From contig NZ_WTYL01000001.1 of NCBI RefSeq assembly GCF_009828115.1, positions 186,001 through 250,000 of the forward strand: 64,000 bases of DNA, written 5' to 3'. The notes below the pieces were generated by a model. That model worked only from the letters and a program-made list of their open reading frames with translations, was not told the DNA's origin and made no database searches. Shown here piece by piece: positions 50,749 to 61,434 of the stretch (position 1 is the first letter of the stretch; each line of letters starts with the position of its first letter). The position numbers and the translations under genes were made by a program. The DNA is from Allopontixanthobacter sediminis (lineage in GTDB: Bacteria; Pseudomonadota; Alphaproteobacteria; Sphingomonadales; Sphingomonadaceae).

Positions 50749-50856
50749 CGTCGCCATTCCCCCTCGAAGGCAATCGGCGCACCCACTGCCAGCCTTCGAG
50801 TTCGTATCATGGTCGCGTGGCTGCAGATGTCAATTCTGCTCGGCCAAGTCGATAGA

Positions 50857-51864
50857 TTAGGCCGCGACGACTTCCTGTTCGATGCGCCCGAAGATCGAGT
50901 GGCCGTGTTCGTCGTGCATATCGACCGCGACGGTGTCACCCGCCCGCATGAACGGCGTTTTCGCCTCACCGCTGGCAATGGTTTCGATCATGCGGATTTC
51001 CGCGATACAGCTGTAGCCGGCGCCGCCTTCGCTCACCGGCTTGCCCGGGCTGCCGTCCGCGCCCTTGTTGGACACGGTGCCGGACCCGATCACGGTTCCC
51101 GCGCCGAGATTGCGGGTCTTCGCGGCGTGGGCAACCAGTTGCGCCAGATTGAAAGTAGCGTCCTGCGCCGCCTGCGCCCGGCCGAAAGGCTGGCCGTTGT
51201 AATCGACCATCAGCGGATGGTGGATCAGGCTGTCCTTCCACGCATCGCCAAGCTCGTCGGGTGTGACCGCCACGGGCGAAAATGCGCTGGCGGGCTTGGA
51301 CTGGAAGAAGCCGAACCCCTTGGCCAGTTCGCCGGGGATCAGCCCGCGCAGAGACACGTCGTTGACCAGCATCAGCAGCTTGATGTGACCGGCGGCATCT
51401 TCCGGAGTGGTCCCCAGCGGAACGTCATCGGTGATGCAGGCGATCTCGCCTTCCATGTCGCAGCCCCATGCCGGGTCACCCAGCGGGATCGGGTCGCGCG
51501 GGGCAAGAAAGCCGTCGGAACCGCCCTGATACATCAGTGGATCGTGGTAGAAACTGTCCGGAACTTCGGAATTGCGCGCCTTCCGCACCAGTTCGACGTG
51601 GTTGATGTAGGCGCTGCCATCGGCCCATTGATAGGCACGGGGCAGGGGAGATGCGGCCTCGCGCTCGTGGAACCGGCCGCAGGGTACGGCCTGATGCTCG
51701 ACATCGGTATAGAGCGCCTCGAGCCGGGGTGCGCACTCGTCCCAATTGTCGAGCGCGGCCTGCATGGTGGGGGCGATGTTTCCGGCTGCGCAGTAGCGGG
51801 TGAGGTCTTTCGAAACGACGACCAGAACACCGTCGCGGCCTGATTTGAGCGATGCGAGTTTCAT
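50857..51864 (-). CDS. Fumarylacetoacetate hydrolase family protein
   Basis: A 335-residue FAH-family hydrolase. The metal-binding acidic cluster is in WGCDMEGEIACI, and family motifs YQGGSDGFL, LVNDVSLRGLIP, GSGTVSNKG and DTVAVDMHDEHG are seen. Next to maleylacetoacetate isomerase it should be fumarylacetoacetase or a close enzyme that cuts the ring-cleavage product to fumarate and acetoacetate. ATGA couples it to the isomerase gene. No homogentisate dioxygenase gene lies in the window, so the upstream pathway is inferred. Confidence 0.87.
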   Translation of the reverse strand: MKLASLKSGRDGVLVVVSKDLTRYCAAGNIAPTMQAALDNWDECAPRLEALYTDVEHQAVPCGRFHEREAASPLPRAYQWADGSAYINHVELVRKARNSEVPDSFYHDPLMYQGGSDGFLAPRDPIPLGDPAWGCDMEGEIACITDDVPLGTTPEDAAGHIKLLMLVNDVSLRGLIPGELAKGFGFFQSKPASAFSPVAVTPDELGDAWKDSLIHHPLMVDYNGQPFGRAQAAQDATFNLAQLVAHAAKTRNLGAGTVIGSGTVSNKGADGSPGKPVSEGGAGYSCIAEIRMIETIASGEAKTPFMRAGDTVAVDMHDEHGHSIFGRIEQEVVAA

Positions 51865-52511
51865 ACGGTTTGGTCCTTCTCCGGATTGTCTGGTTGGTTG
51901 TCGGGATGCGCACGCTGGAACGGTTCGAGCGCCAGGCAGGCGGCCTCGATCCGCTCGATATGCGGCATCGGTGAAAAATCGAAATCGAAACGGCGCGCGT
52001 TGTATACTTGCGGAAGCAGGACCGTCTCGAACATGCCGGGGGCGTCGAGCAGGAAATCTCTCGTACCCAATTGGCCCAGCCGCGCTTCTACCGGGTCGAG
52101 CGTTCGGGCCAGCCAATGGCGGTACCACACGGCAATTTCGTCCTGCGAATGGCCTAGAGGATCTGCGAGATAGCGGAGCACCGGCAGATTGTTCGGCGCG
52201 TGGATTTCGGTGGCGATCGCATAGGTCAGCTCGCGCACGGTGTAGCGGTCCTCAACACCCGCGGGCAGCAGGGGAGAGTTCGGATAAGCCTCGTCGAGCC
52301 ATTCCAGCAGTGCCATTGACTGTGCACGGTCGCGCCCGCCTGCTTCCAGCAGGGGAACACTGGCAAAGGGATTGCGGCTGGTGAAGGCCGCGGATTTCTG
52401 CTCCGATTTGACGAGGTTCACCGGGACATAGTCATAGTCCAGCCCCTTCAAATTCAGCGCAATGCGGAGCCGGTAGGACGTCGAGCTGCGGAAATAACCG
52501 TGGAGCCGCAT
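51861..52511 (-). CDS. maiA: Maleylacetoacetate isomerase (zeta-class GST)
   Basis: A 216-residue glutathione transferase of the zeta class. The active-site SSTSYRLRIALNLKG near residue 9 is diagnostic, with NPFASVPLLEAGG and QSMALLEWLDE for glutathione binding and a C-terminal helical domain. It isomerises maleylacetoacetate to fumarylacetoacetate with glutathione. It shares one base with the acyl-CoA dehydrogenase stop (TGATG) and overlaps the FAH gene by ATGA. Confidence 0.92.
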   Translation of the reverse strand: MRLHGYFRSSTSYRLRIALNLKGLDYDYVPVNLVKSEQKSAAFTSRNPFASVPLLEAGGRDRAQSMALLEWLDEAYPNSPLLPAGVEDRYTVRELTYAIATEIHAPNNLPVLRYLADPLGHSQDEIAVWYRHWLARTLDPVEARLGQLGTRDFLLDAPGMFETVLLPQVYNARRFDFDFSPMPHIERIEAACLALEPFQRAHPDNQPDNPEKDQTV

Positions 52512-53695
52512 CAGAACGCCGCGATGCCGGTGATGGCCCGCCCGAGGATCAGCGCATGGACGTCATGCGTGCCTTCATAGGTGTTGACCGTTTCCAGGTT
52601 CACCATGTGCCGCATGACCTGGTATTCGTCGGAAATCCCGTTACCGCCGTGCATGTCGCGGGCGTGCCGGGCAACGTCGAGCGCTTTGCCGACATTGTTC
52701 CGCTTCACGATGGAGATCATCTCCGGGGCGAACCGGCCTTCGTCCATCAATCGGCCGACCCGCAGGGAAGCCTGCAGGCCGAGACCGATATCGGTCATCA
52801 TGTCGGCGAGTTTCTTCTGGTACAGCTGTGTCGCAGCCAGTGGCCGGTCGAACTGCTTGCGGTCGAGGCCGTATTGCCGCGCGGCGTGGAGGCAGAATTC
52901 AGCCGCACCCATCGCGCCCCAACTGATCCCGTAACGCGCGCGGTTGAGGCAGCCGAACGGACCCTTCAGGCCTTGCACTTCGGGCAGCAACGCATCCGCC
53001 GGCAGCTTGACGTCATCCATCACGATCATGCCGGTGGTGGAGGCGCGCAGGCTCAGCTTGCCTTCGATCTTGGGGGCGGACAGGCCGGCCATGCCTTTTT
53101 CGAGCACGAAGCCGCGAATGCCGTCGCCATGCGCTTCGCTCTTGGCCCAGACCACGAAAACGTCCGCGAAAGGGGAGTTGGAAATCCACGTTTTCGCGCC
53201 CGACAACGAATAGCCGTCGCCGTCCTTCTTGGCGTAGGTGCGCATCGATCCGGGGTCGGAACCGGCGTCGGGCTCGGTCAGGCCGAAACAGCCGATCAAT
53301 TCACCGCTTGCCAGCCCGGGAAGGTATTTCCGGCGCTGTTCTTCGCTGCCGTAGGCGTGGATCGGATACATCACCAGGCTGGACTGGACGGAGGCCATCG
53401 ACCGGTAGCCGGAATCGACCCGCTCGATCTCGCGAGCGATCAGGCCGTAGGCGACATAGCCGGCCCCGGCGCCGCCGTATTCTTCCGGGATGGTCGCGCC
53501 GAGCAAACCAGCTCTGCCCATCAGGGGGAACAGTTCGGGTGCGGAAATTTCGTCGCGGTAGGCCTGCTGGACGCGGGGCTGCAATTCACCTTGGGCAAAG
53601 CCTTTGGCTGCGTCGCGGATCATGCGCTCGTCTTCGGTCAGTTGCCCTTCCAGATCGAACGGGTCTTCCCAATTGAATGGCATCATGCCGGCCAT
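52511..53695 (-). CDS. gcdH: Glutaryl-CoA dehydrogenase-type acyl-CoA dehydrogenase
   Basis: A 394-residue flavoprotein. It matches glutaryl-CoA dehydrogenase more than other ACADs: [72 protein letters not shown]-like [17 protein letters not shown] and the catalytic Glu in [16 protein letters not shown]. It would convert glutaryl-CoA to crotonyl-CoA in lysine/tryptophan breakdown. It is cotranscribed with maiA and the FAH gene. Confidence 0.88.
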   Translation of the reverse strand: MAGMMPFNWEDPFDLEGQLTEDERMIRDAAKGFAQGELQPRVQQAYRDEISAPELFPLMGRAGLLGATIPEEYGGAGAGYVAYGLIAREIERVDSGYRSMASVQSSLVMYPIHAYGSEEQRRKYLPGLASGELIGCFGLTEPDAGSDPGSMRTYAKKDGDGYSLSGAKTWISNSPFADVFVVWAKSEAHGDGIRGFVLEKGMAGLSAPKIEGKLSLRASTTGMIVMDDVKLPADALLPEVQGLKGPFGCLNRARYGISWGAMGAAEFCLHAARQYGLDRKQFDRPLAATQLYQKKLADMMTDIGLGLQASLRVGRLMDEGRFAPEMISIVKRNNVGKALDVARHARDMHGGNGISDEYQVMRHMVNLETVNTYEGTHDVHALILGRAITGIAAF

Positions 53696-53762
53696 GCTTG
53701 CTCCTGAAGATAGAAATCGAATTTAACTGTAGGACCAACTGTGGCCCCCATGCGCGCCTGTT

Positions 53763-54635
53763 TCAAGCACTGTCGCGGCGGATTGCTGCGGAAATCGCGA
53801 GCGTCCGCTCCGCTTGCCACAGATGCAGGACTTCGACCATTTTTCCCTCCAGCCGGATGACGCCCTTGCCGGCGTTTTCCGGAGCGGCGAAGGCGGCGGC
53901 AATCTTCTCGGCGCTTGCGATTTCGTGTGCGGAGGGCCCGAAGGCCGCGTTGGCCGCTGCCAGCTGCGCGGGATGGATCACCGTCTTGCCGTCGAAGCCC
54001 AGCATCGCCCCTTGTTCGCATTGCGCGGCAAATCCAGCCTCGTCATCCAAGGCGTTGAACACGCCGTCGAGCACAGAGAGGCCATAAGCCCGCGCCGCAA
54101 CCACGGATTGGGTTAGCAACGGCAACATCGCACTCCGCCCTGTATCCAGCGTGCAGCGCATTTCCAGCGCCAGATCGTTGGTGCCGAGGACAAAAGTGGT
54201 GAGACCGGCACTCTTCGCTGCCGATGCAATGTCTGACAGATCGAGAAAAGCGGTGCAGGTTTCGAGCATCGCCCACAACTCGGGTCCATCCCCAACGGCG
54301 TCCCGGTACTCCGCCAATTGCCCGGCGGAGGACAACTTCGGCACCAGCACCGCGGCAATTTCGGATTTTTGCCAAAGGCCTCGCAATGCGTTGCAATCCG
54401 CCTCGCCCCATTCACTATCCAGCGCGTTGACGCGGATGACCAGCAAGCGATGACCGAGGCCGCCTTCGCGGGCCGCGGAAATCGCCGCTTCACGCGCTTC
54501 CGCCTTGGCATCGGGTGCGACCGCATCCTCGAGGTCGAGGATCACCGCGTCGCAATCGGCCTCGCGCGCCTTGGCCACGGCGCTGGCGCGGTTGGCGGGC
54601 AGGTACAGCGCCGTGCGGAGCGGGCGGTATTTCAT
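53763..54635 (-). CDS. CitE-like HpcH/HpaI family CoA-ester lyase
   Basis: A 290-residue TIM-barrel protein of the HpcH/HpaI (CitE-like) family. It starts [20 protein letters not shown], has the acidic metal-site segment [17 protein letters not shown] and ends near [20 protein letters not shown]. Stand-alone CitE proteins act as malyl- or citramalyl-CoA lyases or thioesterases; which one is not clear. It is coupled to acs by ATGA. Confidence 0.87.
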   Translation of the reverse strand: MKYRPLRTALYLPANRASAVAKAREADCDAVILDLEDAVAPDAKAEAREAAISAAREGGLGHRLLVIRVNALDSEWGEADCNALRGLWQKSEIAAVLVPKLSSAGQLAEYRDAVGDGPELWAMLETCTAFLDLSDIASAAKSAGLTTFVLGTNDLALEMRCTLDTGRSAMLPLLTQSVVAARAYGLSVLDGVFNALDDEAGFAAQCEQGAMLGFDGKTVIHPAQLAAANAAFGPSAHEIASAEKIAAAFAAPENAGKGVIRLEGKMVEVLHLWQAERTLAISAAIRRDSA

Positions 54636-56581
54636 GCCGGACGGTTGGCGATCAGATCATCCACCACGCCGGGGTCCGCGAGGGTCGAGGTATCCCCGAG
54701 GTTGCCAAGCTCGTTTTCCGCAATCTTGCGCAGGATGCGGCGCATGATCTTGCCGCTTCGGGTCTTGGGCAGGGCAGGGGCGAACTGGACGACGTCCGGC
54801 GTCGCGATCGGCCCGATTTCCTTGCGCACCCATTGCACCAGTTCGGCGCGCAGTTCGGCGCTGCCCTCAACTCCGGCGTTGGGCGTGACATAGGCGTAGA
54901 TGCCTTGGCCCTTCACATCGTGCGGCATTCCGACCACCGCCGCTTCGGCCACATCCGGGTGGGCAACAAGCGCGCTTTCGACCTCCGCCGTGCCCATCCG
55001 GTGGCCCGAAACATTGATCACGTCGTCGATCCGGCCGGTGATCCAGTAATAGCCGTCCTCGTCCCTGCGGCACCCGTCGCCAGTAAAATAATGGCCCGGA
55101 AAGGTGCTGAAATAAGTCTGGAAAAACCGCTCGTGATCACCGTAAACGGTCCGCATCTGGCCCGGCCAGCTGTCGAGGATGACCAATGCCCCCTCGGCGG
55201 CGCCCTGCAATTCCTTGCCTTCGCCGTCGACCAGCGCCGGTTGGACGCCGAACATCGGCAGGGTCGCGCTGCCGGGTTTCAAAGCAATCGCGCCGGGTAG
55301 CGGCGAAATCATCGCGCCGCCGGTTTCCGTCTGCCACCAGGTGTCGACGATCGGGCACCGCCGCTCGCCGATGACCCGGTGGTACCATTCCCACGCTTCG
55401 GGGTTGATCGGTTCGCCGACGGAGCCGAGCAGGCGCAGGCTCTTACGGCTGGTGCGAGTGACATAATCGTCGCCCTCGCGCATCAGGGCGCGCAGGGCAG
55501 TCGGGGCGGCGTAGAAAATCTCGACGCGGTGCTTGTCGATCACCTGCCAGAAACGCGAGAAGTCCGGGAAATTCGGCACCCCTTCGAACATCACGGTGGT
55601 CGCGCCGTTCATCAGCGGGCCGTAAACGACATAGCTGTGCCCGGTGACCCAACCGACATCGGCAGCGCACCAGTAGACCGGCATCGAACCGTCCGCGTTC
55701 GGCTGGTAATCGAACACATATTCGTGCGTCATGCTGACCCACACCGAGTAGCCGCCGGTGGTGTGAAGTACGCCCTTGGGCTTGCCGGTAGAACCGGAGG
55801 TGTAGAGGATGAACAGCGGGTCTTCGGCATCCATCGGTTCAGGCGGGCATTCGGCGGACTGGCCCGATGCTGCCTCGGCCCAGTCGATATCGCGGCCGTC
55901 CACCATGGGGACATCGGCCCCCGTGTGGCGCAGCATGATGACCGTATCGACCGCCACCTTCTCCAGTGCGGCATCGACATTGGCCTTGAGCGGAATGGTC
56001 TTGCCGCCGCGAAGACCCTGGTCGGCGGTCAGGACGATGTTCGACTGGCAATCCTCGATCCGGCCAGCGAGTGCGTCGGGTGAAAACCCGGCGAACACGA
56101 TGGAATGGATTGCGCCGATCCGGGCGCAGGCCAGCATGGCTACGGCGGCCTCCGGCACCATCGGCAGGTAGATCGTGACGCGGTCGCCTTTGGCAACGCC
56201 TTGCGACTTGAGAAGGTTGGCGAAGCGGCAGACGTCCTGGTGAAGCTGGGTATAGGTGATGCTCCGTCCGGGACTGGATGGATTGTCCGGTTCCCAGATG
56301 ATCGCGACCTGGTCACCGCGCGTCTCGAGGTGTCGGTCGAGGCAGTTGGCCGCAAGGTTCAGCGTCCCCCCTTCGAACCAGCGAATGCGGAAATCCTGTT
56401 CGTCGAAGGAAGTGTCCTTCACGGTCTCGAATGGGCGGATCCAGTCGATCCGCTGCGCTTCTCGGCGCCAGAAAGTGTCGGGATCGATGACCGACTGGCG
56501 ATATTTTTCGTGGTATCCGGCTTCGTCAATCAGCGCGCTCTTGGCCCATTGGTCAGGCACTGGATGGATGGTGTCGCTCAT
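54632..56581 (-). CDS. acs: Acetyl-CoA synthetase
   Basis: A 649-residue AMP-forming acetyl-CoA synthetase. The adenylation P-loop is [20 protein letters not shown], the acyl pocket includes [20 protein letters not shown]8 is [16 protein letters not shown] and the regulatory lysine is in [16 protein letters not shown], the usual acetylation site. It activates acetate, which would be released by the neighbouring catabolic steps. ATG 56581; the frame to 56746 is not coding. Confidence 0.95.
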   Translation of the reverse strand: MSDTIHPVPDQWAKSALIDEAGYHEKYRQSVIDPDTFWRREAQRIDWIRPFETVKDTSFDEQDFRIRWFEGGTLNLAANCLDRHLETRGDQVAIIWEPDNPSSPGRSITYTQLHQDVCRFANLLKSQGVAKGDRVTIYLPMVPEAAVAMLACARIGAIHSIVFAGFSPDALAGRIEDCQSNIVLTADQGLRGGKTIPLKANVDAALEKVAVDTVIMLRHTGADVPMVDGRDIDWAEAASGQSAECPPEPMDAEDPLFILYTSGSTGKPKGVLHTTGGYSVWVSMTHEYVFDYQPNADGSMPVYWCAADVGWVTGHSYVVYGPLMNGATTVMFEGVPNFPDFSRFWQVIDKHRVEIFYAAPTALRALMREGDDYVTRTSRKSLRLLGSVGEPINPEAWEWYHRVIGERRCPIVDTWWQTETGGAMISPLPGAIALKPGSATLPMFGVQPALVDGEGKELQGAAEGALVILDSWPGQMRTVYGDHERFFQTYFSTFPGHYFTGDGCRRDEDGYYWITGRIDDVINVSGHRMGTAEVESALVAHPDVAEAAVVGMPHDVKGQGIYAYVTPNAGVEGSAELRAELVQWVRKEIGPIATPDVVQFAPALPKTRSGKIMRRILRKIAENELGNLGDTSTLADPGVVDDLIANRPA

Positions 56582-56618
56582 TGTCGTCTCCCGGGGAATG
56601 CTTGGCGGATCGCCGAAA

Positions 56619-57179
56619 TTACAGCCTGCCGAATTTTTCCTCGTATCCGGCCATGTCGCCGCCCGCGAGGAATTGCGCCTGGGCCACCCAATTGTCGCGG
56701 CGGATGCGGCCTTCGAACCGGCCGAGCTGCGCGTCGATCCGGTCAATGTCGTCCTCCGACCACGCCGCGATCTGTGAGAAGCGGGTCACGCCGAGGGAAA
56801 TCAGGGTTGCTTCCAGCTTTGGGCCTAAGCCCTTGATCCGGCTAAGGTCGTCGCCTGCAGTCTCGTCGGGATCGCCAGGTGTAGCCTTGAGGGCTTCGGC
56901 TTTCTGTTCTTCGACCACAGCGGCCACGGCAGTTCCGGCACCGGCGAGGCCGGGCGGGACCACCGGCGCAGTCGCCGGGCTCACGGCGGACGCGGGGGGA
57001 GTGTCGATCAGCGCCTGGTTGCGGATAGCGGGGGCCGCGCCTTCGTCGAGCGCGTCGGTCCTGGTGGTGACCACGCTGGTGCGGCGGGTGACCACAAATA
57101 CCCAGTAGGCGACCGCGATGCCGATCAGCAACGCGATCACGAACAGCAGCCAATTATCCTGAATAAGTTCCACCATCAT
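56619..57179 (-). CDS. Membrane-anchored helix-hairpin-helix protein
   Basis: A 186-residue protein with an N-terminal transmembrane helix ([20 protein letters not shown]), a low-complexity Ala/Pro linker and a C-terminal helix-hairpin-helix domain ([37 protein letters not shown]) like those found in ribosomal-L21-linked and FEN1-like predicted nucleases. No nuclease residues are present; DNA or protein binding at the membrane is the likely role. ATGA couples it to the 39-residue membrane protein. Confidence 0.8.
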   Translation of the reverse strand: MMVELIQDNWLLFVIALLIGIAVAYWVFVVTRRTSVVTTRTDALDEGAAPAIRNQALIDTPPASAVSPATAPVVPPGLAGAGTAVAAVVEEQKAEALKATPGDPDETAGDDLSRIKGLGPKLEATLISLGVTRFSQIAAWSEDDIDRIDAQLGRFEGRIRRDNWVAQAQFLAGGDMAGYEEKFGRL

Positions 57180-57295
57180 TCGTACCCTTCGTCATGCGCA
57201 ATTCCGCGGCCCCAGAACACCCAGCCAATGCCGATGCCGATGCCGTACGTTACCAGCAGCAGGATCATCAATTCAAACCAGATCGGCATATTCAT
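57176..57295 (-). CDS. 39-residue single-pass membrane microprotein
   Basis: A short gene with ATG at 57295 and an ATGA overlap with the helix-hairpin-helix gene. It has one transmembrane helix (WFELMILLLVTYGIGIGIGW) followed by [14 protein letters not shown]. The Gly zipper (GIGIGIG) suggests tight helix packing, perhaps with the anchor of its neighbour. The longer frame to 57358 would overlap the OmpA gene. Confidence 0.6.
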   Translation of the reverse strand: MNMPIWFELMILLLVTYGIGIGIGWVFWGRGIAHDEGYE

Positions 57296-57320
57296 CAAGC
57301 CCCGCGAGTTGGCACCGGCG

Positions 57321-58061
57321 TCAGCGCGGCCCCGGTGTATCGACCGGCGTAGGCGCAATCGGCACCGTTGCGATCACTGAAAATTCGATCCGGCGGTTGG
57401 CGGGATCGGTCGGCAGGAGGCCTTCGACAGGCTTCGTCGAACCCAGGCCGCGCGCCCGGAGGCCATCGTTCGGAATGCCACGGTCGACCAGCGCCTGTTT
57501 GACGGCGAAGGCTCGCAATTGCGATAGCGCCAAATTCCCTGCCGGCGGACCGGATGCGTCGGTATGGCCGGTTATGGCGATGATGCTGCCGAGACACGGG
57601 CGCAGGGCTGCGGCAACTTCGTCGAGCAATTCAACGCTGGCGGGATCGAACGCGCTGCTGGATTCCTCGAACCGGATCGTCCGCGCACGCAGCAGCGCTT
57701 CGACGTCTTCCTGGCAGTGCATCGGGGTCAGCGCCAGGACCTGGTTCTCCGCGATGATCGAGCCATCGGCCCAATTGACCGCGCCGACGCCGGGGATCGA
57801 AGCTACGCCTTGGGCAACCTTGGCCCGGATGGCCTCGTCGACATCTTCGCCGCCGCTGAGCAGCGCGTGCCGGGTGGGCCAGCCGCGGCCGGTTTCGAAG
57901 CTGACGGTGATCGGCTCGCCGCCCGCAGTGGCAATCGCTTCCCTTGCCGCCGTTTTCATTTGCGCCGCCATTTGTCCGCCCCGGGACGCGCCGCCGACAA
58001 AGGCCAGCAAGGCGACCAGCAACGCGCCTGCGAGAAGAGCAACAATGGGGCGGATGGTCAT
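57321..58061 (-). CDS. OmpA-family protein with BON-like region
   Basis: A 246-residue envelope protein with an N-terminal membrane segment (LLAGALLVALLAFVGGA), a BON-like middle (about residues 40-100, VAQGVASIPGVGAVNWADG) and a C-terminal OmpA peptidoglycan-binding domain (ITGHTDASGPPAGNLALSQL, RARGLGSTKPVEG, NRRIEFSV). The OmpA domain binds murein. It could be cotranscribed with the two small membrane genes 25 bp downstream. Confidence 0.85.
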   Translation of the reverse strand: MTIRPIVALLAGALLVALLAFVGGASRGGQMAAQMKTAAREAIATAGGEPITVSFETGRGWPTRHALLSGGEDVDEAIRAKVAQGVASIPGVGAVNWADGSIIAENQVLALTPMHCQEDVEALLRARTIRFEESSSAFDPASVELLDEVAAALRPCLGSIIAITGHTDASGPPAGNLALSQLRAFAVKQALVDRGIPNDGLRARGLGSTKPVEGLLPTDPANRRIEFSVIATVPIAPTPVDTPGPR

Positions 58062-58126
58062 CCCCCTTCCTTAGACATCCCCTCCGCCGACGCAAAGGGG
58101 TTGCCGAGAAAAAGGTCAGCGGAAGC

Positions 58127-59812
58127 TTATTCCCGGGCCGCTCCGCCATCAAGATCGGCAGCCACACCAACGAGCTGGCGGAATTCCTGCCGCCAGAAAT
58201 CGCCTTGGGGTCCGGCCAGCCGGTCGATATCGGCAAAGGAAAAACCGGCGAGCAGCGGGTCCTTGCGCAGTTTCTGCCCATATGCGGCCACCGCCGCGGC
58301 AAAGGCGAAATCGCCGCGTGGTGGCGCCGAGGTCCTGATTGCGGCTGCGGGGACGACCGTATCGATCAGGCGCGAGGTCGTGCCATCCGGCAGCTTGTAC
58401 CGCAGCTTGACATGGGCTGCTTCGGCAGTCCGTTCCGAAGTGGTTGCGGCGGCGGTTTGGCCATAACGGCGCGGAGGTATCCAGCCGGCGCTACCGACCG
58501 GCACGACTTCGTAAATCGCGGTGACCTGGTGGCCCGCGCCGATATCACCGGCATCGACCGCGTCGTTGTCGAAGTCCTCTTCCCGCAACGCCCGGTTCTC
58601 ATAGCCGATCAGGCGGTACTGGCTGATTACCGCCGGATTGAATTCGACCTGTATCTTCACATCCTTGGCAATGGTGAACAGGGTCGACTGCATCTGGTCG
58701 CCGAGCACTTTTTTCGCTTCCATTGCGCTGTCGATGTAGGAATAATTTCCGTTTCCGTGGTCCGCGATCTGTTCCATCATCGCTTCGTTGTAATTGCCGG
58801 TGCCGAACCCCAGCGTAGTGAGGGTAATTCCGCTGTCGCGTTTCGCCTCGATCATCTCGATCAGCGCGTCCTGGCTGGATACGCCGACGTTGAAATCGCC
58901 GTCGGTAGCCAGGATCACCCGGTTCACCCCGCCGTCGATCCGGTTGTCTTCGGCGATCTGGTAGGCGAGCTGCAGCCCTGCGCCGCCGGCTGTCGAACCA
59001 CCCGCCTCCAGCCGGTCGAGCGCGCTGCGGATGGTCCTGGTGTCACTGGTGGGCTCCAGCACGAGCCCGGCGGCACCGGCGTAGACCACGATCGAAACCT
59101 TGTCCCGGGGCGAAAGTTCACTCGCAAGACCGGCCAGTGCGGTTTTCACCAGCGGCAACTTGTCCGGGCTGTTCATGGAGCCGGAAACATCCAGCAGGAA
59201 CACGAGGTTCGCCGAGGGCCGGGCCTCGCGCGGCAGATCGTAACCACGAAGGCCGATGCGGAGAAGCCTGGCGTTCGGGTTCCACGGTGACGCTGCGACA
59301 TCGGTGGTCACGGTGAACGGCTGCGTGCGGTCCTTCGGCGCGGCGTAATCATAGCGAAAATAATTGATCAGCTCTTCGGTCCGGACAGCATCTTGCGGCG
59401 GAAGATTGCCCATCCTCAGGAACCTGCGGGTGTTGGCATAAGCGCCGGTATCGACATCGACGGAGAAGGTCGAAACCGGTTCCGCAGCAGTAAGCTTGAC
59501 CGCAGAAACTTCTTCGCCGTCGTACCGTTCGCGGCCTGGGTCGGTCGCCACGACGACCGGCGGCACGAACTCGCGCATATGCATTGCCGGGGGAGGATTG
59601 AGCAGGTCCGCCCGCGTTACCCGCGAACTGGGCTGGGCAAGGGGAGGGGGCGCCATTGGAGGTGGGGGCGGCGGCGGCAGGGCAGTATCCGCCGCACCGG
59701 CGGCTTCGTTGACAGGCTGACCGGTAACCACGACCTCGTCACGCGGCGCGGTGGAGCAACTTGCCATCAGACCGGCAGCGGAAATCGTGACCATTATTCG
59801 CGTAGCGCGCAT
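58127..59812 (-). CDS. VWA-domain lipoprotein (YfbK-like)
   Basis: A 561-residue exported protein of the YfbK type: lipoprotein signal with lipobox MASC (Cys19), a Pro-rich spacer, a conserved N-terminal region (PVSTFSVDVDTGAYANTRRF), a von Willebrand A domain with an intact MIDAS (FLLDVSGSMNSPDKL, LATDGDFNVGV) and a C-terminal DUF3520 domain. Roles in metal-dependent protein contacts at the envelope are likely; none is established. GGGAGGG precedes the ATG at 59812. Confidence 0.88.
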   Translation of the reverse strand: MRATRIMVTISAAGLMASCSTAPRDEVVVTGQPVNEAAGAADTALPPPPPPPMAPPPLAQPSSRVTRADLLNPPPAMHMREFVPPVVVATDPGRERYDGEEVSAVKLTAAEPVSTFSVDVDTGAYANTRRFLRMGNLPPQDAVRTEELINYFRYDYAAPKDRTQPFTVTTDVAASPWNPNARLLRIGLRGYDLPREARPSANLVFLLDVSGSMNSPDKLPLVKTALAGLASELSPRDKVSIVVYAGAAGLVLEPTSDTRTIRSALDRLEAGGSTAGGAGLQLAYQIAEDNRIDGGVNRVILATDGDFNVGVSSQDALIEMIEAKRDSGITLTTLGFGTGNYNEAMMEQIADHGNGNYSYIDSAMEAKKVLGDQMQSTLFTIAKDVKIQVEFNPAVISQYRLIGYENRALREEDFDNDAVDAGDIGAGHQVTAIYEVVPVGSAGWIPPRRYGQTAAATTSERTAEAAHVKLRYKLPDGTTSRLIDTVVPAAAIRTSAPPRGDFAFAAAVAAYGQKLRKDPLLAGFSFADIDRLAGPQGDFWRQEFRQLVGVAADLDGGAARE

Positions 59813-59874
59813 CGTACCCTCCCCATTAACTGCGTGATACCTTGTATCCTGGGAGTGAATGCCGACTGAACGTT

Positions 59875-61434
59875 CTATAGCTGCGACGGTTTGGTGCTTT
59901 CGGTCGGCTCGCCGCCGATATTCTTCCGGAACAGGACGCGGTCTTCAGGTCCGAAACCCTTGTGCCAGATCACGAACCCATAGGTCAGCAGGATCGCCGG
60001 AATGCCCAGCGAAAGCTCGGCCCATTCGGGCAGTAGGGTCGCCAGATAGCCGACCACGACCGCAGGCGCTGCGGCCCATACCAGCGCCCAGCGCCAGTTG
60101 TTGACCGGGTAGCCAAGGATCCGCGACAGCAGCCACGCCTTGGCGAGAGACATGATACCCAGCGCGAGCATCAGCGAAAGGGCGGCCCCCGCCGCACGGT
60201 AATAGTCGCTGAGTTCGTAGCGGTCCGCCAGCAGCATCGCTCCGACGGTCAACGCGGCTTGCAGCAGGATGGTGGCGATGGAAATCCACAGGTTCCTCAG
60301 GCGCGCCATGTACACGAGCGCAGCCTCCGAAACCACGGCTGTGGCGGCTACGACTTCGGCGGCGAGCAGGAACGCCAGCGCCCCGGTACCCGCAACGAAG
60401 CCCGGTCCGATCAGGCCCATCACGCCTTCGCCCGGCACCCCCAAGGCCAATGCGATCCCCGCTTGCGCAGCGATGATCCAGAAGCCGACCTGGCACACCT
60501 GCGCGGCAATCCCTGCGTAGTTCTTTTCCTTGAGATTGCGGGTGATGACGGGGCCCAGGATCGGCTCGAAACTGGTCTTCAACTTTTGCGGCAGGCTGGC
60601 GACCTGCTGCGCGACATAATAGACGCCGACCGCCGCGGGCGCTGCGAACAGGCCCAGGATGAACAGGTCTAACCGCCGCGTCCCCCACTCGATCGCATCG
60701 GCGGTGGCGAGGGGAAGCCCCCGGACGGTCAGCCGGCTCATGCGGCTTAGGCTGGGTTTCCAGCCGCGCGGGAGGCCGTAATCGCGAATGAACGGCCAGA
60801 ACGCTGTCAACGCGGCCGCCAGGATCGATGCGACATAGGCCATGCTCAGACCGCTGGAAGGCAGCAGCACGAAAAACACTCCGGCCATGATCGAGATCGT
60901 CCAGGGCTCGACCACAGCCCGGGAGCGCACCGTGGCGGCGATATCGAATTTGTAGGCCTGCGCCGCCAGCGCGATTTCCGTCATCGCCAGCGCCGGAATG
61001 GCGAGCACGATCAGCCGGTCGAGTTCGGTGTACTGGCCGCTGGGAAACATCGGTGCGGGTAGCAGGTACAACAGCAACGCCGCGGCGCTGCCGAACAGGA
61101 ACGCCGCCAGCAAGCCGTCGTAAACGATGTGGCCCGGGACAACATCGTCGCCGCCGTCCGACAGTCGCTGCGCGAGTCCGCGCTTTTCGCCGATTGTGCA
61201 CAGCATTGCGATCAGTTCGACGATCACCAGCGCCGATGCAAAGCGGCCCAGCGCCTCCGCCCCGTACAGGCGACCCGCGATGAACAAAAACGGCAGCCGG
61301 GCAGCCAGGCGCAGGAGGAAACCGATGAAATTGGTCCGGCCGCCCTTGGCCAGCGCGGCGATATCCCCCTCGTCGGTACGTTCGGGGACAGCCTCCGCAG
61401 AGGGGTCCGGAGGTCGGTCAGTGGTTGCGGTCAC
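59875..61434 (-). CDS. Polysaccharide flippase paralogue (MOP superfamily)
   Basis: A 519-residue, 12-14 helix membrane protein related to the flippase at 37652-39067. Both share an N-terminal FLLRLAARLPFLFIAGRLYG/ARVYG-type start and a central EWGTRRLDLFILGLFAAPAA with VGVYYVAQQ. It should export a lipid-linked saccharide. It is coupled by ATGA to gpsA, which places a surface-polymer gene in a conserved housekeeping operon. Confidence 0.8.
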   Translation of the reverse strand: MTATTDRPPDPSAEAVPERTDEGDIAALAKGGRTNFIGFLLRLAARLPFLFIAGRLYGAEALGRFASALVIVELIAMLCTIGEKRGLAQRLSDGGDDVVPGHIVYDGLLAAFLFGSAAALLLYLLPAPMFPSGQYTELDRLIVLAIPALAMTEIALAAQAYKFDIAATVRSRAVVEPWTISIMAGVFFVLLPSSGLSMAYVASILAAALTAFWPFIRDYGLPRGWKPSLSRMSRLTVRGLPLATADAIEWGTRRLDLFILGLFAAPAAVGVYYVAQQVASLPQKLKTSFEPILGPVITRNLKEKNYAGIAAQVCQVGFWIIAAQAGIALALGVPGEGVMGLIGPGFVAGTGALAFLLAAEVVAATAVVSEAALVYMARLRNLWISIATILLQAALTVGAMLLADRYELSDYYRAAGAALSLMLALGIMSLAKAWLLSRILGYPVNNWRWALVWAAAPAVVVGYLATLLPEWAELSLGIPAILLTYGFVIWHKGFGPEDRVLFRKNIGGEPTESTKPSQL

